Below are positions 26,101 through 34,468 of a stretch of DNA of 64,000 nt, piece by piece. Origin of the DNA: Massilia agrisoli (GTDB lineage: Bacteria > Pseudomonadota > Gammaproteobacteria > Burkholderiales > Burkholderiaceae_D); assembly GCF_020831365.1 (NCBI RefSeq), contig NZ_JAJHPV010000014.1, positions 310,001 to 374,000 of the forward strand, read 5' to 3'. How positions within the stretch are numbered: the stretch's first letter is position 1; every line of letters starts with the position of its first letter. The position numbers and the translations under genes were made by a program. The notes under the pieces were generated by a model. That model ran no database searches. It was not told the DNA's origin and saw only the letters and a program-made list of their open reading frames with translations.

Positions 26101-26433
26101 ATGAACAATCAACCGAGCAACCGAACCGCAGCCCTTGCAGGAATCTGGACGGGATTGGGCGTGCTGCTGTTTGCGGCGTGGTCCGGGGAAGGGGCATTTT
26201 CGTCCGGCCTTGCGGAGAATGCGGCCTGGCTCGGCGTCGCGGCGGTATTTATCTTCCTGCCGGCGGTGTACTTTGTGGTTGGCCGCGACGGCGCCAGGTT
26301 TAGCCGGAACTGGGTCAATAACCCGGCCGAGCGCGCGAAGTATATGGCGCTCATGACCCGGGTGGCGGTGTGGATCGCTACCGCAGGCGTGGTTGGAGGT
26401 TTGCTGCTGGCTGCGCAGAAGAACCTGGGCTGA
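26101..26433 (+). CDS. Small integral membrane protein
   Basis: A 110-residue protein with three hydrophobic segments: ALAGIWTGLGVLLFAAW, AAWLGVAAVFIFLPAVYFVV and TRVAVWIATAGVVGGLLLAA. The segment GRDGARFSRNWVNNPAERAKYM between helices 2 and 3 is probably cytoplasmic. Family and function are not recognised. It has a purine-rich site (GGGAAGAG) before its ATG, is divergent from the antitoxin and converges on recJ with a 21 bp gap. Confidence 0.7.
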   Translation: MNNQPSNRTAALAGIWTGLGVLLFAAWSGEGAFSSGLAENAAWLGVAAVFIFLPAVYFVVGRDGARFSRNWVNNPAERAKYMALMTRVAVWIATAGVVGGLLLAAQKNLG

Positions 26434-26454
26434 CCGCTTCGCGCCGCAGCTGCG

Positions 26455-28149
26455 TCACGCCGGTTCGGCGTGTTCGACCATCAGCTGAACCTTGGTGACG
26501 CCGTTGTACTCGTTGGCGTCCAGCCTGAACGCCACGCGCGCGCGGTCGCCGACCGAGGCAGTGTGGCCGAACCAGATTGCGTCATACCGCTGGCCATTGC
26601 GCTCCAACAGCAGCTTGAGGTGCCGCTCCTTAAGGATGCGCTGGCTGATCACGCGGAATTCGTCGCAGAAGACCGGTGGCGCAAAACCCTGCCCCCAGAC
26701 CTGCCCGTCCATCACTTCGATGAACTGGGTCGTGTAATACGCGTCTTCAAGCGGCCCATCGGTCTCGATCACCCGTTCCAGCTGCTGTTGGGTCAAGAGC
26801 GCCCGGCCGACCGCTTCGAAGGCTTCCGAGAAGGCTGCCAGTGCGTCGGCGCGGATCGTCAGGCCGGCCGCCATCGCATGGCCGCCGAATTTGTCGATGA
26901 GCGACGGTGCGCGTTTCGACACCAGGTCGAGCGCATCGCGCAAATGGAAGCCGGGAATCGACCGTCCCGAGCCCTTCAGCCAGCCGTCGCTGCCCGGCGC
27001 GAAGGTGATCGTCGGCCGGAAGAATTTCTCTTTCAGGCGCGAGGCGACAATGCCGATGACGCCCTGGTGCCAGCTTTCGTCGAACACGCAAATGGTGCTG
27101 CTGCTGGCCGGCTCGAAGGCGTCGAGGTGGAGCAGGGCGGTGTCCTGCATGTCGGCTTCGATCTCGCGCCGTTTCAGGTTGATGTCGTTGAGCTGCTGGG
27201 CGATCGCCCATGCGCGGCCTTCGTCATCGGTGATCAGGCATTCAATCCCAAGCGACATGTCGTCGAGCCGGCCGGCGGCGTTCAGGCGCGGGCCGACTGC
27301 GAAGCCAAGGTCGAACGGCGATGCGCTGCGCGCTTCACGCCCGGCGACGCGGAACAGCGCTGCCACGCCGGGGTGCATGCGGCCGGCGCGCATGCGCTTG
27401 ATGCCCTGGGCGACCAGGATGCGGTTGTTGGCGTCGAGCTTGACGACGTCGGCCACGGTGCCCAGTGCGACGAGGTCGAGCAGGTTGTCGAGCTTGGGCT
27501 GGGTCTGTGCGTCGAACACCCCGCGCCGGCGCAGTTCCGCGCGCAAGGCCAGCAGCACGTAGAACACGACGCCCACGCCAGCGAGGTTTTTGCTCGGGAA
27601 GCCGCACTCCGGCTGGTTCGGATTGACGATGACGCGCGCCTCCGGCAGGGTGTCGCCGGGCAGGTGGTGGTCAGTGACGACCACGTCGATGCCAAGGCGC
27701 TTCGCCGCCAGCACGCCATCGATGCTGGCGATGCCGTTATCGACGGTGATGATGATGTCCGGTGTCTTTTCGCGCGCGGTCAGCGCGACGATTTCCGGCG
27801 TGAGTCCATAGCCGTACTCGAAGCGGTTCGGCACGATGTAGTCCACGTGCGCGCCCATCGCGCGCAGCCCGCGTAGCGCAGTGGCGCAGGCAGTGGCGCC
27901 ATCGCAGTCGTAGTCGGCCACGATGACCATCCGCTTTTGCGCCGCGATGGCGTCAGCGAGGAAGGCCGCCGCAGCGTCGATGTGCAGCAGGCCTGAAGGT
28001 GGCACCAGCGCCGCCAGTTCGCTCGACAGCTCGCGCGCGTCGGTGAGTCCGCGCGAAGCGAACAGGCGGGCGAGCACCGGGTGCACGCCGCCCTGGCGCA
28101 GCATCTCGGAGGTTCGGAACGGGCAGGGGCGGATGGCGATACGGGTCAT
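26455..28149 (-). CDS. recJ: Single-stranded-DNA-specific exonuclease RecJ
   Basis: A 564-residue 5'-3' exonuclease for recombination and mismatch repair. The DHH domain carries VIVADYDCDGATACATAL, IITVDNGIAS and VVTDHHLPGD; the DHHA1 domain has GGHAMAAGL; the C-terminal OB region includes LKLLLERNGQRYDAIWFG. Length fits E. coli RecJ (577). Its ATG overlaps the stop codon of the upstream RpfE-like gene (ATGA at 28146-28149). In many relatives it sits directly before prfB; here about 5.4 kb intervenes. Confidence 0.97.
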   Translation of the reverse strand: MTRIAIRPCPFRTSEMLRQGGVHPVLARLFASRGLTDARELSSELAALVPPSGLLHIDAAAAFLADAIAAQKRMVIVADYDCDGATACATALRGLRAMGAHVDYIVPNRFEYGYGLTPEIVALTAREKTPDIIITVDNGIASIDGVLAAKRLGIDVVVTDHHLPGDTLPEARVIVNPNQPECGFPSKNLAGVGVVFYVLLALRAELRRRGVFDAQTQPKLDNLLDLVALGTVADVVKLDANNRILVAQGIKRMRAGRMHPGVAALFRVAGREARSASPFDLGFAVGPRLNAAGRLDDMSLGIECLITDDEGRAWAIAQQLNDINLKRREIEADMQDTALLHLDAFEPASSSTICVFDESWHQGVIGIVASRLKEKFFRPTITFAPGSDGWLKGSGRSIPGFHLRDALDLVSKRAPSLIDKFGGHAMAAGLTIRADALAAFSEAFEAVGRALLTQQQLERVIETDGPLEDAYYTTQFIEVMDGQVWGQGFAPPVFCDEFRVISQRILKERHLKLLLERNGQRYDAIWFGHTASVGDRARVAFRLDANEYNGVTKVQLMVEHAEPA

Positions 28150-29174
28150 GGCAGCAGTCGGTCAAGCGTGGGGCGGCGCCAGAACATGTTCTGGGCCAGT
28201 TTGGTCGTGGTCAATTCGAGGTGGCGGTCGCGGTGGCTCAGGACCAGGCGCAGTTTCTTGATGCGGCCATCGCGTACCGCCGCAAGCGCTGGTGCAAATA
28301 CGGTCTTTTCGAGGTGCTTCATCTGCGCCAGCCATGCCGCCCAGTCGGCGCCGATGGCGGCCTGGGTGACGGTGCCGCAGACGAAAATAGCATCGCCATC
28401 GCCGCTCGCCAGCACGTCCTTGAGCGCGGGATCGCGCACCTGGGCAAGGGACGACAACCAGCCCGGCGCATCGCGCGTGGCCAGTGTCGGGGCCGTGGAT
28501 GGAACCGACTCGAGCGCGCTCGCGCAGCCCCATGGCCAGAATGCGTTGATGGCGCGCTGGCCGCGGGCTTCGCGCTCGCTGTTGGCCGGGTTCTGAAACC
28601 ACAGCATCTGGACTTCGTTCTGCAGCTTGCGGTATTCGGTCGACTTGTCGCCGCGCGGCAGCCAGTCCGACAGGTTCATGCCTGCGGCCGAATCCGGGGT
28701 CGACGTATCGAGCCCGGTCCAGCCATCGGCGCGCATGAACCAGGTGCAGGCGTCGCCATAAAGCAGCGGCTTGCCGGCTTCGTCGAAGTAGGGCTTGGCG
28801 GCATCGAACAGCATGCGCGAATGGCGCTCGTCCAGGTCGAGGGTGCGCATGTCGGCCATCAGCATGTGGCTGCGCGCGATTTCGATGTGGGACGGGTGGA
28901 CGATAAACCAGTTGCCGTCGGCCGGGTCGAGCCCGTAACCAAGCATCGCTTGCGCCGCCAGCGCCGGCCGGTCGCTTGCGTCCAGGCTGATTGCGCGCGC
29001 CAGCCACAACTCATGCGGCAGCATCCGCAGCGGGCCGTCGAAAGGAACCGCATCGAAGGACGAGGTGCGGGTTATCAGGCTGGCAAGGGTCGGGACCTCC
29101 AGTGCACGCACCAGGTCAGGAGCCAGTTCAGGAGGGGGCAGGGCAAACGGCAGGACAAGCGAAATCTGGGTCAT
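28146..29174 (-). CDS. RpfE-like / phosphoglycerate mutase-like protein upstream of recJ
   Basis: A 342-residue cytoplasmic protein. It matches the group annotated as regulatory protein RpfE or cofactor-independent phosphoglycerate mutase-like, described next to recJ in Xanthomonas. The N-terminus MTQISLVLPFALPPPELAPD and the segments GNWFIVHPSHIEIARSHMLM and NEVQMLWFQNPANSEREARG are typical. I see no clear metal-binding set, so enzymatic activity is doubtful. It is coupled to recJ by an ATGA overlap, a conserved arrangement that suggests co-expression rather than shared function. Confidence 0.75.
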   Translation of the reverse strand: MTQISLVLPFALPPPELAPDLVRALEVPTLASLITRTSSFDAVPFDGPLRMLPHELWLARAISLDASDRPALAAQAMLGYGLDPADGNWFIVHPSHIEIARSHMLMADMRTLDLDERHSRMLFDAAKPYFDEAGKPLLYGDACTWFMRADGWTGLDTSTPDSAAGMNLSDWLPRGDKSTEYRKLQNEVQMLWFQNPANSEREARGQRAINAFWPWGCASALESVPSTAPTLATRDAPGWLSSLAQVRDPALKDVLASGDGDAIFVCGTVTQAAIGADWAAWLAQMKHLEKTVFAPALAAVRDGRIKKLRLVLSHRDRHLELTTTKLAQNMFWRRPTLDRLLP

Positions 29175-29295
29175 GCCGCATTGTATTTCATATGGTGTGT
29201 CGAGGAGAAATTACCGAGGTTTGGACGCAACGATGTGGCCACGCGCTGGCGGCCACCCAGGTGCAGCATGTTTAACGAACCCCTTGCCCGTCTCG

Positions 29296-30063
29296 TCAGG
29301 TGCCCTCGTCGTCGCCACCCACCTCCACGTCGCCGTAGGTCAGGCCAATGGCCTCTTCATACCAGGTCTGTACCAGCGCCAGGTGCTCCCGTTCGTCATT
29401 TAATGCCACGGTAAAGTTGGTCACCATGTCGGTCAGTCCGTGTTCATCGGCCAGCGCTATCAGGGTTTCCCATCCGGCCTTGTCGCTCAGTTCGGCCGTG
29501 ACGATGGCGTGCAGCGACTGGGCAATGCTGGTGCGCGGGTCATTGAGCACCTGTACCAGTCCCATCGATTCGACGCCGCACAGGTCGGCGCTTGGCGTCT
29601 GCGAGGTGGGATCGCCGCCCAGCGCGTCAATGGCATCGGCCACCATCAGGAAGTGGCGCGCCTCGTCTTCGCGGATATCCTCGAGGTCGTCGATCGTCAT
29701 GCTGATTTCGGTATCGTCCAGCATGACCGCGCATTTGGTGATCAGGGCGTCATAAAGCCGGGTGCCGGTCCGTTCGAACGCCAGGCGCTCGCCCAGTTTG
29801 TCGAGCAAGATCTGCGGGCTTTGGCCCTTGAGCATGTCCATGCCGATGCTCACCATGCCGGTCACGGTGCCGGGAAGCGGTACCGAGCCCAGCGAATCGG
29901 CAGCGGCGATATAGGGACTGCGCAGGTCCGCCATGGGCGAATCGTCGCCTTCGTTGCCTTGCATGAGGTCCGGGTCAACGTCGGTCATGGCCTTGCTGTC
30001 GATCGGCGACATCTGGATCCCGGTCCGGTTCATTCCAATATGTTCAGTATGTGTGCTCATCAT
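29296..30063 (-). CDS. Ferritin-like domain protein (short)
   Basis: A 255-residue protein with a ferritin-like four-helix bundle in residues ~85-250. Candidate iron ligands are in LAFERTGTRLYDAL, DIREDEARHFLM (ExxRH), VTAELSDKAGWETLI and NDEREHLALVQTW (ExxH), giving the expected pattern of two ExxH-type motifs. The N-terminal ~80 residues are acidic and of low complexity. It lies 23 bp after another ferritin-like gene, so the two form an operon. Iron or manganese oxidation or storage is plausible; the true substrate is unknown. The first or second codon could be the start (MMSTHTE). Confidence 0.7.
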   Translation of the reverse strand: MMSTHTEHIGMNRTGIQMSPIDSKAMTDVDPDLMQGNEGDDSPMADLRSPYIAAADSLGSVPLPGTVTGMVSIGMDMLKGQSPQILLDKLGERLAFERTGTRLYDALITKCAVMLDDTEISMTIDDLEDIREDEARHFLMVADAIDALGGDPTSQTPSADLCGVESMGLVQVLNDPRTSIAQSLHAIVTAELSDKAGWETLIALADEHGLTDMVTNFTVALNDEREHLALVQTWYEEAIGLTYGDVEVGGDDEGT

Positions 30064-30086
30064 TCCTCCCTGGCCGGCGCGTCAAC

Positions 30087-31274
30087 TCACTGTATGCGCA
30101 CGCCTGGCGTCGTCCATTTCTTCCGGTTGAGTTCCGTGCCCGGCGCCCAGACATAGCCGGACGCGACGGTGTCGCTTGGCGAGCCCTCGGCATTGACCAG
30201 CGAGCGGTAGCGTTGCGACAGCGCGCTCTCGTTGGCCTTGTCGACAAACTGGGTGCCGCTGGTCCGCACGTCGATCTCGCTGGCCAATACTTTGCGGACG
30301 TAGTCGCGCTGGCTGCGGAATTCGAGCGGGCTGTCGAAGTTAGCGGTAATGATTTCGCCGGGATCGCGGTTTTCGAACTGCTTGAGCGCGTCGCACGCCA
30401 TGTGGAAATGCCCCAGCTCGTAGTCGAGGAAGCGCTCCCAGATCTTGCGCACGTGGTGATTGGACTCCTGCTCGACGCAGCTGTAGTACAGGTAGCATTC
30501 ATTGGCCTCGTGCAGCACCCATTGCTCCAGCCAGGTTTCGCTGGGGTCGAGGATGGACGAGTACTGCGTGACGTGCTGTTCTTCCACCGAGGCGATCTCG
30601 GCGTAGAGCTGGCGCGCCAGCGGGTCCGAGAACAGCGGGCCGATATTCATATAGTAGTCGTGGGTCTGGTATTCGCCGGCGACGATGGTCAGCGCGTGCA
30701 GCTTGGTAAGCAGGTCGGCGGTTTTGGATACGTACGGACGCCGCAGGTCGTCTTCCGGAGCACGGTGGTGTTCGCTCGTGGCCCGCCCGTGCATGATGTC
30801 CGTGTAGCTTTGCAGGATGTTATTGGGGTCCTTGCCCTCCAGCCGGTCGAGCAGGGCCGAGTAGCGGTACAGGTGGTCAAAGTCTTCCAGCAGGCCGAAG
30901 CGGTAGACCTGGGCCAGGTAATTGTCCGGTTCGCGCTGGGCGACGGCGGCGGTGACCTCGATGGCGGTCTGTTCGTACGCGATGGTGGTCTCGAGCGGCG
31001 AATGGTCGGCCGCGATCAGCCAGTTGACCAGGGTTGCCTGGTGCTGCTCAATGCGGCGCACCTTGGCCATCGGCTGGCGTAGGGCCAGGTTATTGCGGGC
31101 GGCCATGTGGCCGAAACGCAGGGCTTCGTTCTCGAGCCCGTTGATCAGGATGACGCGGATGCGCGTAAAGGCGTCATCGTCAAGTTTGCTAATGGGTTTC
31201 TGGACCATGTCGCGCCAGCTAAAGTGCTGGTTATCGACATGGATTCCCTTGGAGTCGAATAAACTAAAAGCCAT
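30087..31274 (-). CDS. Ferritin-like protein with two diiron-type halves
   Basis: A 395-residue protein. The first half has LENEALRFGHMAARN and LLEDFDHLYRYSAL; the second half has SVEEQHVTQYSSIL, YLYYSCVEQESNHHVRKIWE and DYELGHFHMACDAL, so at least four E(x)xH-like motifs are arranged as in a doubled ferritin-like fold. The ATG at 31274 is preceded by a strong AAAGGAGCAG. No signal peptide is seen. It heads an operon with the shorter ferritin-like gene and is divergent from lolC. Function is unknown; oxidative-stress or metal handling is a guess from the fold. Confidence 0.7.
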   Translation of the reverse strand: MAFSLFDSKGIHVDNQHFSWRDMVQKPISKLDDDAFTRIRVILINGLENEALRFGHMAARNNLALRQPMAKVRRIEQHQATLVNWLIAADHSPLETTIAYEQTAIEVTAAVAQREPDNYLAQVYRFGLLEDFDHLYRYSALLDRLEGKDPNNILQSYTDIMHGRATSEHHRAPEDDLRRPYVSKTADLLTKLHALTIVAGEYQTHDYYMNIGPLFSDPLARQLYAEIASVEEQHVTQYSSILDPSETWLEQWVLHEANECYLYYSCVEQESNHHVRKIWERFLDYELGHFHMACDALKQFENRDPGEIITANFDSPLEFRSQRDYVRKVLASEIDVRTSGTQFVDKANESALSQRYRSLVNAEGSPSDTVASGYVWAPGTELNRKKWTTPGVRIQ

Positions 31275-31437
31275 GGTCTGCTCCTTTGCGGACGGAAGCC
31301 GCCTTCTTTCGATTTGCCGGAGGTGGGCCAAGTTCAATCAATTTTTCGCATGCGGGGGGCGATTCAATTGTGCAAGTCCTATTCATGGATGAGCTTTGTG
31401 TGGCACACTTCGTGCTCTTATATAAACTTCGGACTCC

Positions 31438-32703
31438 ATGAGCATCATCCACAAATTGCCGTATGAATGGCTGGTCGGGCTGCGCTACACGCGCGCTGGC
31501 CGCCGCAGCGGCCGCAACAGTTTTATATCGTTTATCTCGCTCATTTCGGTGGCCGGCATTGCGCTTGGCGTCGCCGCCCTGATCGTCGTGCTGTCCGTGA
31601 TGAACGGCTTCCAGAAGGAGGTCACCGACCGCATGCTGTCGGTGCTGGCCCATATTGAAGTGTTCGATGCCCGCGGCGCGATGCCGAACTGGCAGCAGGC
31701 TTCGAAGGAAGCCTTCGCCAACCCGGCGGTCAAAGGCGCGGCCCCGTTTGTCGAAACCCAGGGCATGCTACTGCAGGACGGCGTGATGCGTCCTTCGGTC
31801 ATCCGCGGCATCCTGCCGTCGGAAGAGCACAAGGTGTCGGACGTGGCCAAGAACGTCAAGCGCGGCAGCCTCGATTCGCTGCAGCCTGGATCATTCAATA
31901 TCGTGATGGGCTATGCGCTGGCGCGATCGCTCAACGTGGACATGGGCGACAAGGTCACCATGATGCTGGCGCAGGCCCAGACCACGCCGGCCGGCGTGCT
32001 GCCGCGTACCCGCTCGTTTACCGTGTCCGGCATTTTCGAGGCAGGCCACTTTGAGTTCGATTCGGGCCTTGCCTTCATCAATATCGACGACGCACAGAAG
32101 ATGGAGCGCCTGGAAGCACCGTCCGGCGTGCGCCTTCGCATCGAGGACATGCACCGCGCGCCTTTCGTGGCCAATGAGCTGGCCAAGTCGATGTCGGGCG
32201 ACCTCTTGATCCGTGACTGGTCCAAGCAAAACGCCAACTGGTTCGCGGCGGTGCAGACCGAGAAGAAGATGATGTTCATTATCCTGACGCTGATCATCGC
32301 CGTCGCCGCCTTCAACCTCGTCTCGACCCTGGTGATGACAGTGACCGACAAGCAGGCCGATATCGCCATCCTGCGCACGCTCGGTTCGTCGCCGCGTTCG
32401 ATCATGAAGATCTTCATGATCCAGGGCGCGCTGGTCGGCATCATGGGCACCGCGCTTGGTGTCGGTTTCGGCGTGCTGGTGGCGCTGAACATCGACGTCA
32501 TCGTGCCGTTCATCGAGCGGCTGCTGGGCGTCCAGTTCCTGTCCAAGGACATCTACCTGATCAGCGCCTTGCCGTCCGACCTGCGCTGGCTCGATGTCGC
32601 AAAAATCGGCGGCATGTCGGTGGTGCTGGCCTTTGTCGCCACGCTGTATCCAAGCTACTCGGCGGCTCGCGTAAAACCAGCGGAGGCCCTGCGCTATGAA
32701 TAA
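31438..32703 (+). CDS. lolC: Lipoprotein-releasing ABC transporter permease LolC/E
   Basis: A 421-residue inner membrane permease that extracts outer-membrane lipoproteins for LolA. One N-terminal helix ([21 protein letters not shown]) is followed by a large periplasmic domain (MacB_PCD-like, residues ~50-260), then FtsX-like helices: [40 protein letters not shown] and [20 protein letters not shown]. The motif [19 protein letters not shown] is the cytoplasmic coupling loop. It overlaps lolD by eight bases. Only one LolC/E-type gene is present, as in many non-enteric bacteria with a LolF-like homodimer. Confidence 0.96.
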   Translation: MSIIHKLPYEWLVGLRYTRAGRRSGRNSFISFISLISVAGIALGVAALIVVLSVMNGFQKEVTDRMLSVLAHIEVFDARGAMPNWQQASKEAFANPAVKGAAPFVETQGMLLQDGVMRPSVIRGILPSEEHKVSDVAKNVKRGSLDSLQPGSFNIVMGYALARSLNVDMGDKVTMMLAQAQTTPAGVLPRTRSFTVSGIFEAGHFEFDSGLAFINIDDAQKMERLEAPSGVRLRIEDMHRAPFVANELAKSMSGDLLIRDWSKQNANWFAAVQTEKKMMFIILTLIIAVAAFNLVSTLVMTVTDKQADIAILRTLGSSPRSIMKIFMIQGALVGIMGTALGVGFGVLVALNIDVIVPFIERLLGVQFLSKDIYLISALPSDLRWLDVAKIGGMSVVLAFVATLYPSYSAARVKPAEALRYE

Positions 32704-33388
32704 TACGAACAACACGCCGGTCCTTGCATGCAAGGGCCTGGGCAAGACCTTCACCCAGGGCAGCTACTCCGTCCCGGTCCTGAATAACATCGATTTTGCG
32801 ATCTATCGCGGCGAGCGCGTCGCCATCGTGGGCGCGTCCGGTTCCGGCAAGTCGACCTTGCTGCACCTGCTGGGAGGGCTCGATACGCCGACCACCGGAT
32901 CGGTCACCCTCATGGGCGAAGACTTCGCCAACCTGTCGGAGACGCGCCGCGGCGAACTGCGCAACAACATGCTCGGTTTCGTCTACCAGTTCCATCACCT
33001 GCTGCCTGAATTCTCGGCGCTCGACAACGTCGCCATGCCGCTGATGATCCGCCGCGAGAAGCGCGCCGTGGCGGTGGCCAAGGCCGAAGAAATCCTCGCG
33101 CGGGTCAACCTGGCCAAGCGCGTGATCCACGTGCCAGGCGAACTGTCGGGCGGCGAGCGCCAGCGCGTGGCACTGGCGCGCGCACTGGTCACCCAGCCAG
33201 GCTGCGTGCTGGCCGACGAGCCTACCGGTAACCTCGACCACGCCACGGCGGAACACGTGTTCGACCTGATGCTGGAGCTGTCGAAGTCCCTGGGCACCGC
33301 GTTCGTCATCGTCACCCACGACATCGAACTGGCGCGCCGCTGCGACCGCGTGCTGCGCCTGACCGAGAACGGGCTGCAGGAAGCCTGA
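32696..33388 (+). CDS. lolD: Lipoprotein-releasing ABC transporter ATPase LolD
   Basis: A 230-residue ATPase that powers LolC. Walker A is GASGSGKST, the Q-loop region [20 protein letters not shown] contains the LolD signature, the ABC signature is [15 protein letters not shown], Walker [13 protein letters not shown] and the H-loop IVTHD. The ATG at 32696 lies inside lolC (eight-base overlap), indicating coupled translation; tatD follows with a single-base gap after its stop. Confidence 0.98.
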   Translation: MNNTNNTPVLACKGLGKTFTQGSYSVPVLNNIDFAIYRGERVAIVGASGSGKSTLLHLLGGLDTPTTGSVTLMGEDFANLSETRRGELRNNMLGFVYQFHHLLPEFSALDNVAMPLMIRREKRAVAVAKAEEILARVNLAKRVIHVPGELSGGERQRVALARALVTQPGCVLADEPTGNLDHATAEHVFDLMLELSKSLGTAFVIVTHDIELARRCDRVLRLTENGLQEA

Positions 33389-33389
33389 G

Positions 33390-34178
33390 ATGTGGATCGA
33401 CACCCACTGCCACCTGGACGCGCACGAATTTGGCGGCGAGTCTTTGGCGGTGGCTGGCCGGGCAGGGGACGCCGGCGTGGGGATGATCGTCATCCCCGCT
33501 GTCGACCGCCATAACTTCGAGGTCGTCGCCGGGCTGGCCAGCGAGGCCCCCAACGCCAGCTATGCGCTCGGCATCCATCCTATCTACGTTCCCCAGGCGA
33601 GCGAGGACGACCTTGCCGCCATGCGCAAGGCCGTGGAAGCCGCGCTGGCAGACCCGCGCTTTGTGGCGGTCGGCGAAATCGGCCTCGATTACTTCATCCC
33701 CATGCTATGCGAGAGCGCGATGCGGGAGAAACAGGAATACTTCTTCCGCGAGCAGCTGCGGGTCGCGCGCGACTTTGATTTGCCGGTGCTGATGCACGTG
33801 CGCCGTGCGCAAGACCAGGTGCTAAAGCATGTGCGCCAGGTGCGGCCGGCAGGGGGGATCGCCCATGCGTTCAACGGCAGCTTCCAGCAAGCGCAGGCCT
33901 TCGTCGACCTCGGCTTCAAGCTTGGCTTTGGCGGCGCGATGACCTTCACGCGCGCGCTGCAGATTCGACGGCTCGCGGCAACGCTGCCGATTGAATCGAT
34001 TGTGTTGGAAACCGATGCGCCGGACATTTCGCCGGCGTGGGTTCACCCCGCCCGTAACAGCCCTGAGTATTTGCCAGCGATTGGGGCTGTGCTTGGAGAG
34101 CTGCGGGGAATGCCGCTGGTGGATGTCAAGGCGGCGACCACTGCAAACGCTCTCGCCGCGCTGCCCCGACTAGGGTAA
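33390..34178 (+). CDS. tatD: TatD family metal-dependent DNase
   Basis: A 262-residue TIM-barrel hydrolase. Metal ligands can be placed in DTHCHLD (HxH at the N-terminus), VGEIGLDYF, PVLMHVRRAQ, GIAHAFNGSF and VLETDAPDISP, so the active site looks complete. Members have 3'-5' exonuclease activity on DNA. It begins one base after the lolD stop and is probably part of the lolC-lolD-tatD transcript. Both YcfH/TatD-like names are used; substrate in this organism is unknown. Confidence 0.92.
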   Translation: MWIDTHCHLDAHEFGGESLAVAGRAGDAGVGMIVIPAVDRHNFEVVAGLASEAPNASYALGIHPIYVPQASEDDLAAMRKAVEAALADPRFVAVGEIGLDYFIPMLCESAMREKQEYFFREQLRVARDFDLPVLMHVRRAQDQVLKHVRQVRPAGGIAHAFNGSFQQAQAFVDLGFKLGFGGAMTFTRALQIRRLAATLPIESIVLETDAPDISPAWVHPARNSPEYLPAIGAVLGELRGMPLVDVKAATTANALAALPRLG

Positions 34179-34468
34179 TGAAAATTCAATGCACCTTGCG
34201 GCCTTCGATCAGCCCGGGTCCATGTCCGTGGCCTGCCCGGTATAGCGGTACTTGAGCCCCTCGGCGCCGGCGTCGAACAAACGTAGAGCGGCAAATAAGG
34301 TAACGACGGTGGTTTCGAGTATAAATTGAGCAGGATATATTTTCGAACCAGGCATCAGTTCGCCGGTTTCTTGTCCGGGCCGGCGATGAACTCGCAATAC
34401 CTAGATTAGCCGCAAATCAGCATCCAGGAATCACCGCAAACTGCCATGTTTCTCCCCAGCGAGTTGTT
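34179..34468. other. Intergenic stretch between tatD and comEC
   Basis: A 290 bp interval with no supported gene. On the minus strand a short frame (34209-34397) reads ILETTVVTLFAALRLFDAGA and GLKYRYTGQATDMDPG and then hits a stop; one base shift would extend it to LIEGRKVH. This looks like a small gene remnant but is too short to support. The comEC promoter is presumably in the AT-richer part at 34300-34440. Confidence 0.4.

Noticed and set aside
32696-33388. LolD as the ATPase of the AttF-type permease at 46.6-49.1 kb by operon
   Set aside because: It is coupled to lolC and lies 13 kb away; any sharing is only a hypothesis.
34209-34397. Possible 62-residue minus-strand gene after tatD
   Set aside because: Too short, no Shine-Dalgarno, and the sense would need a frameshift near its end; kept only as a remnant note.
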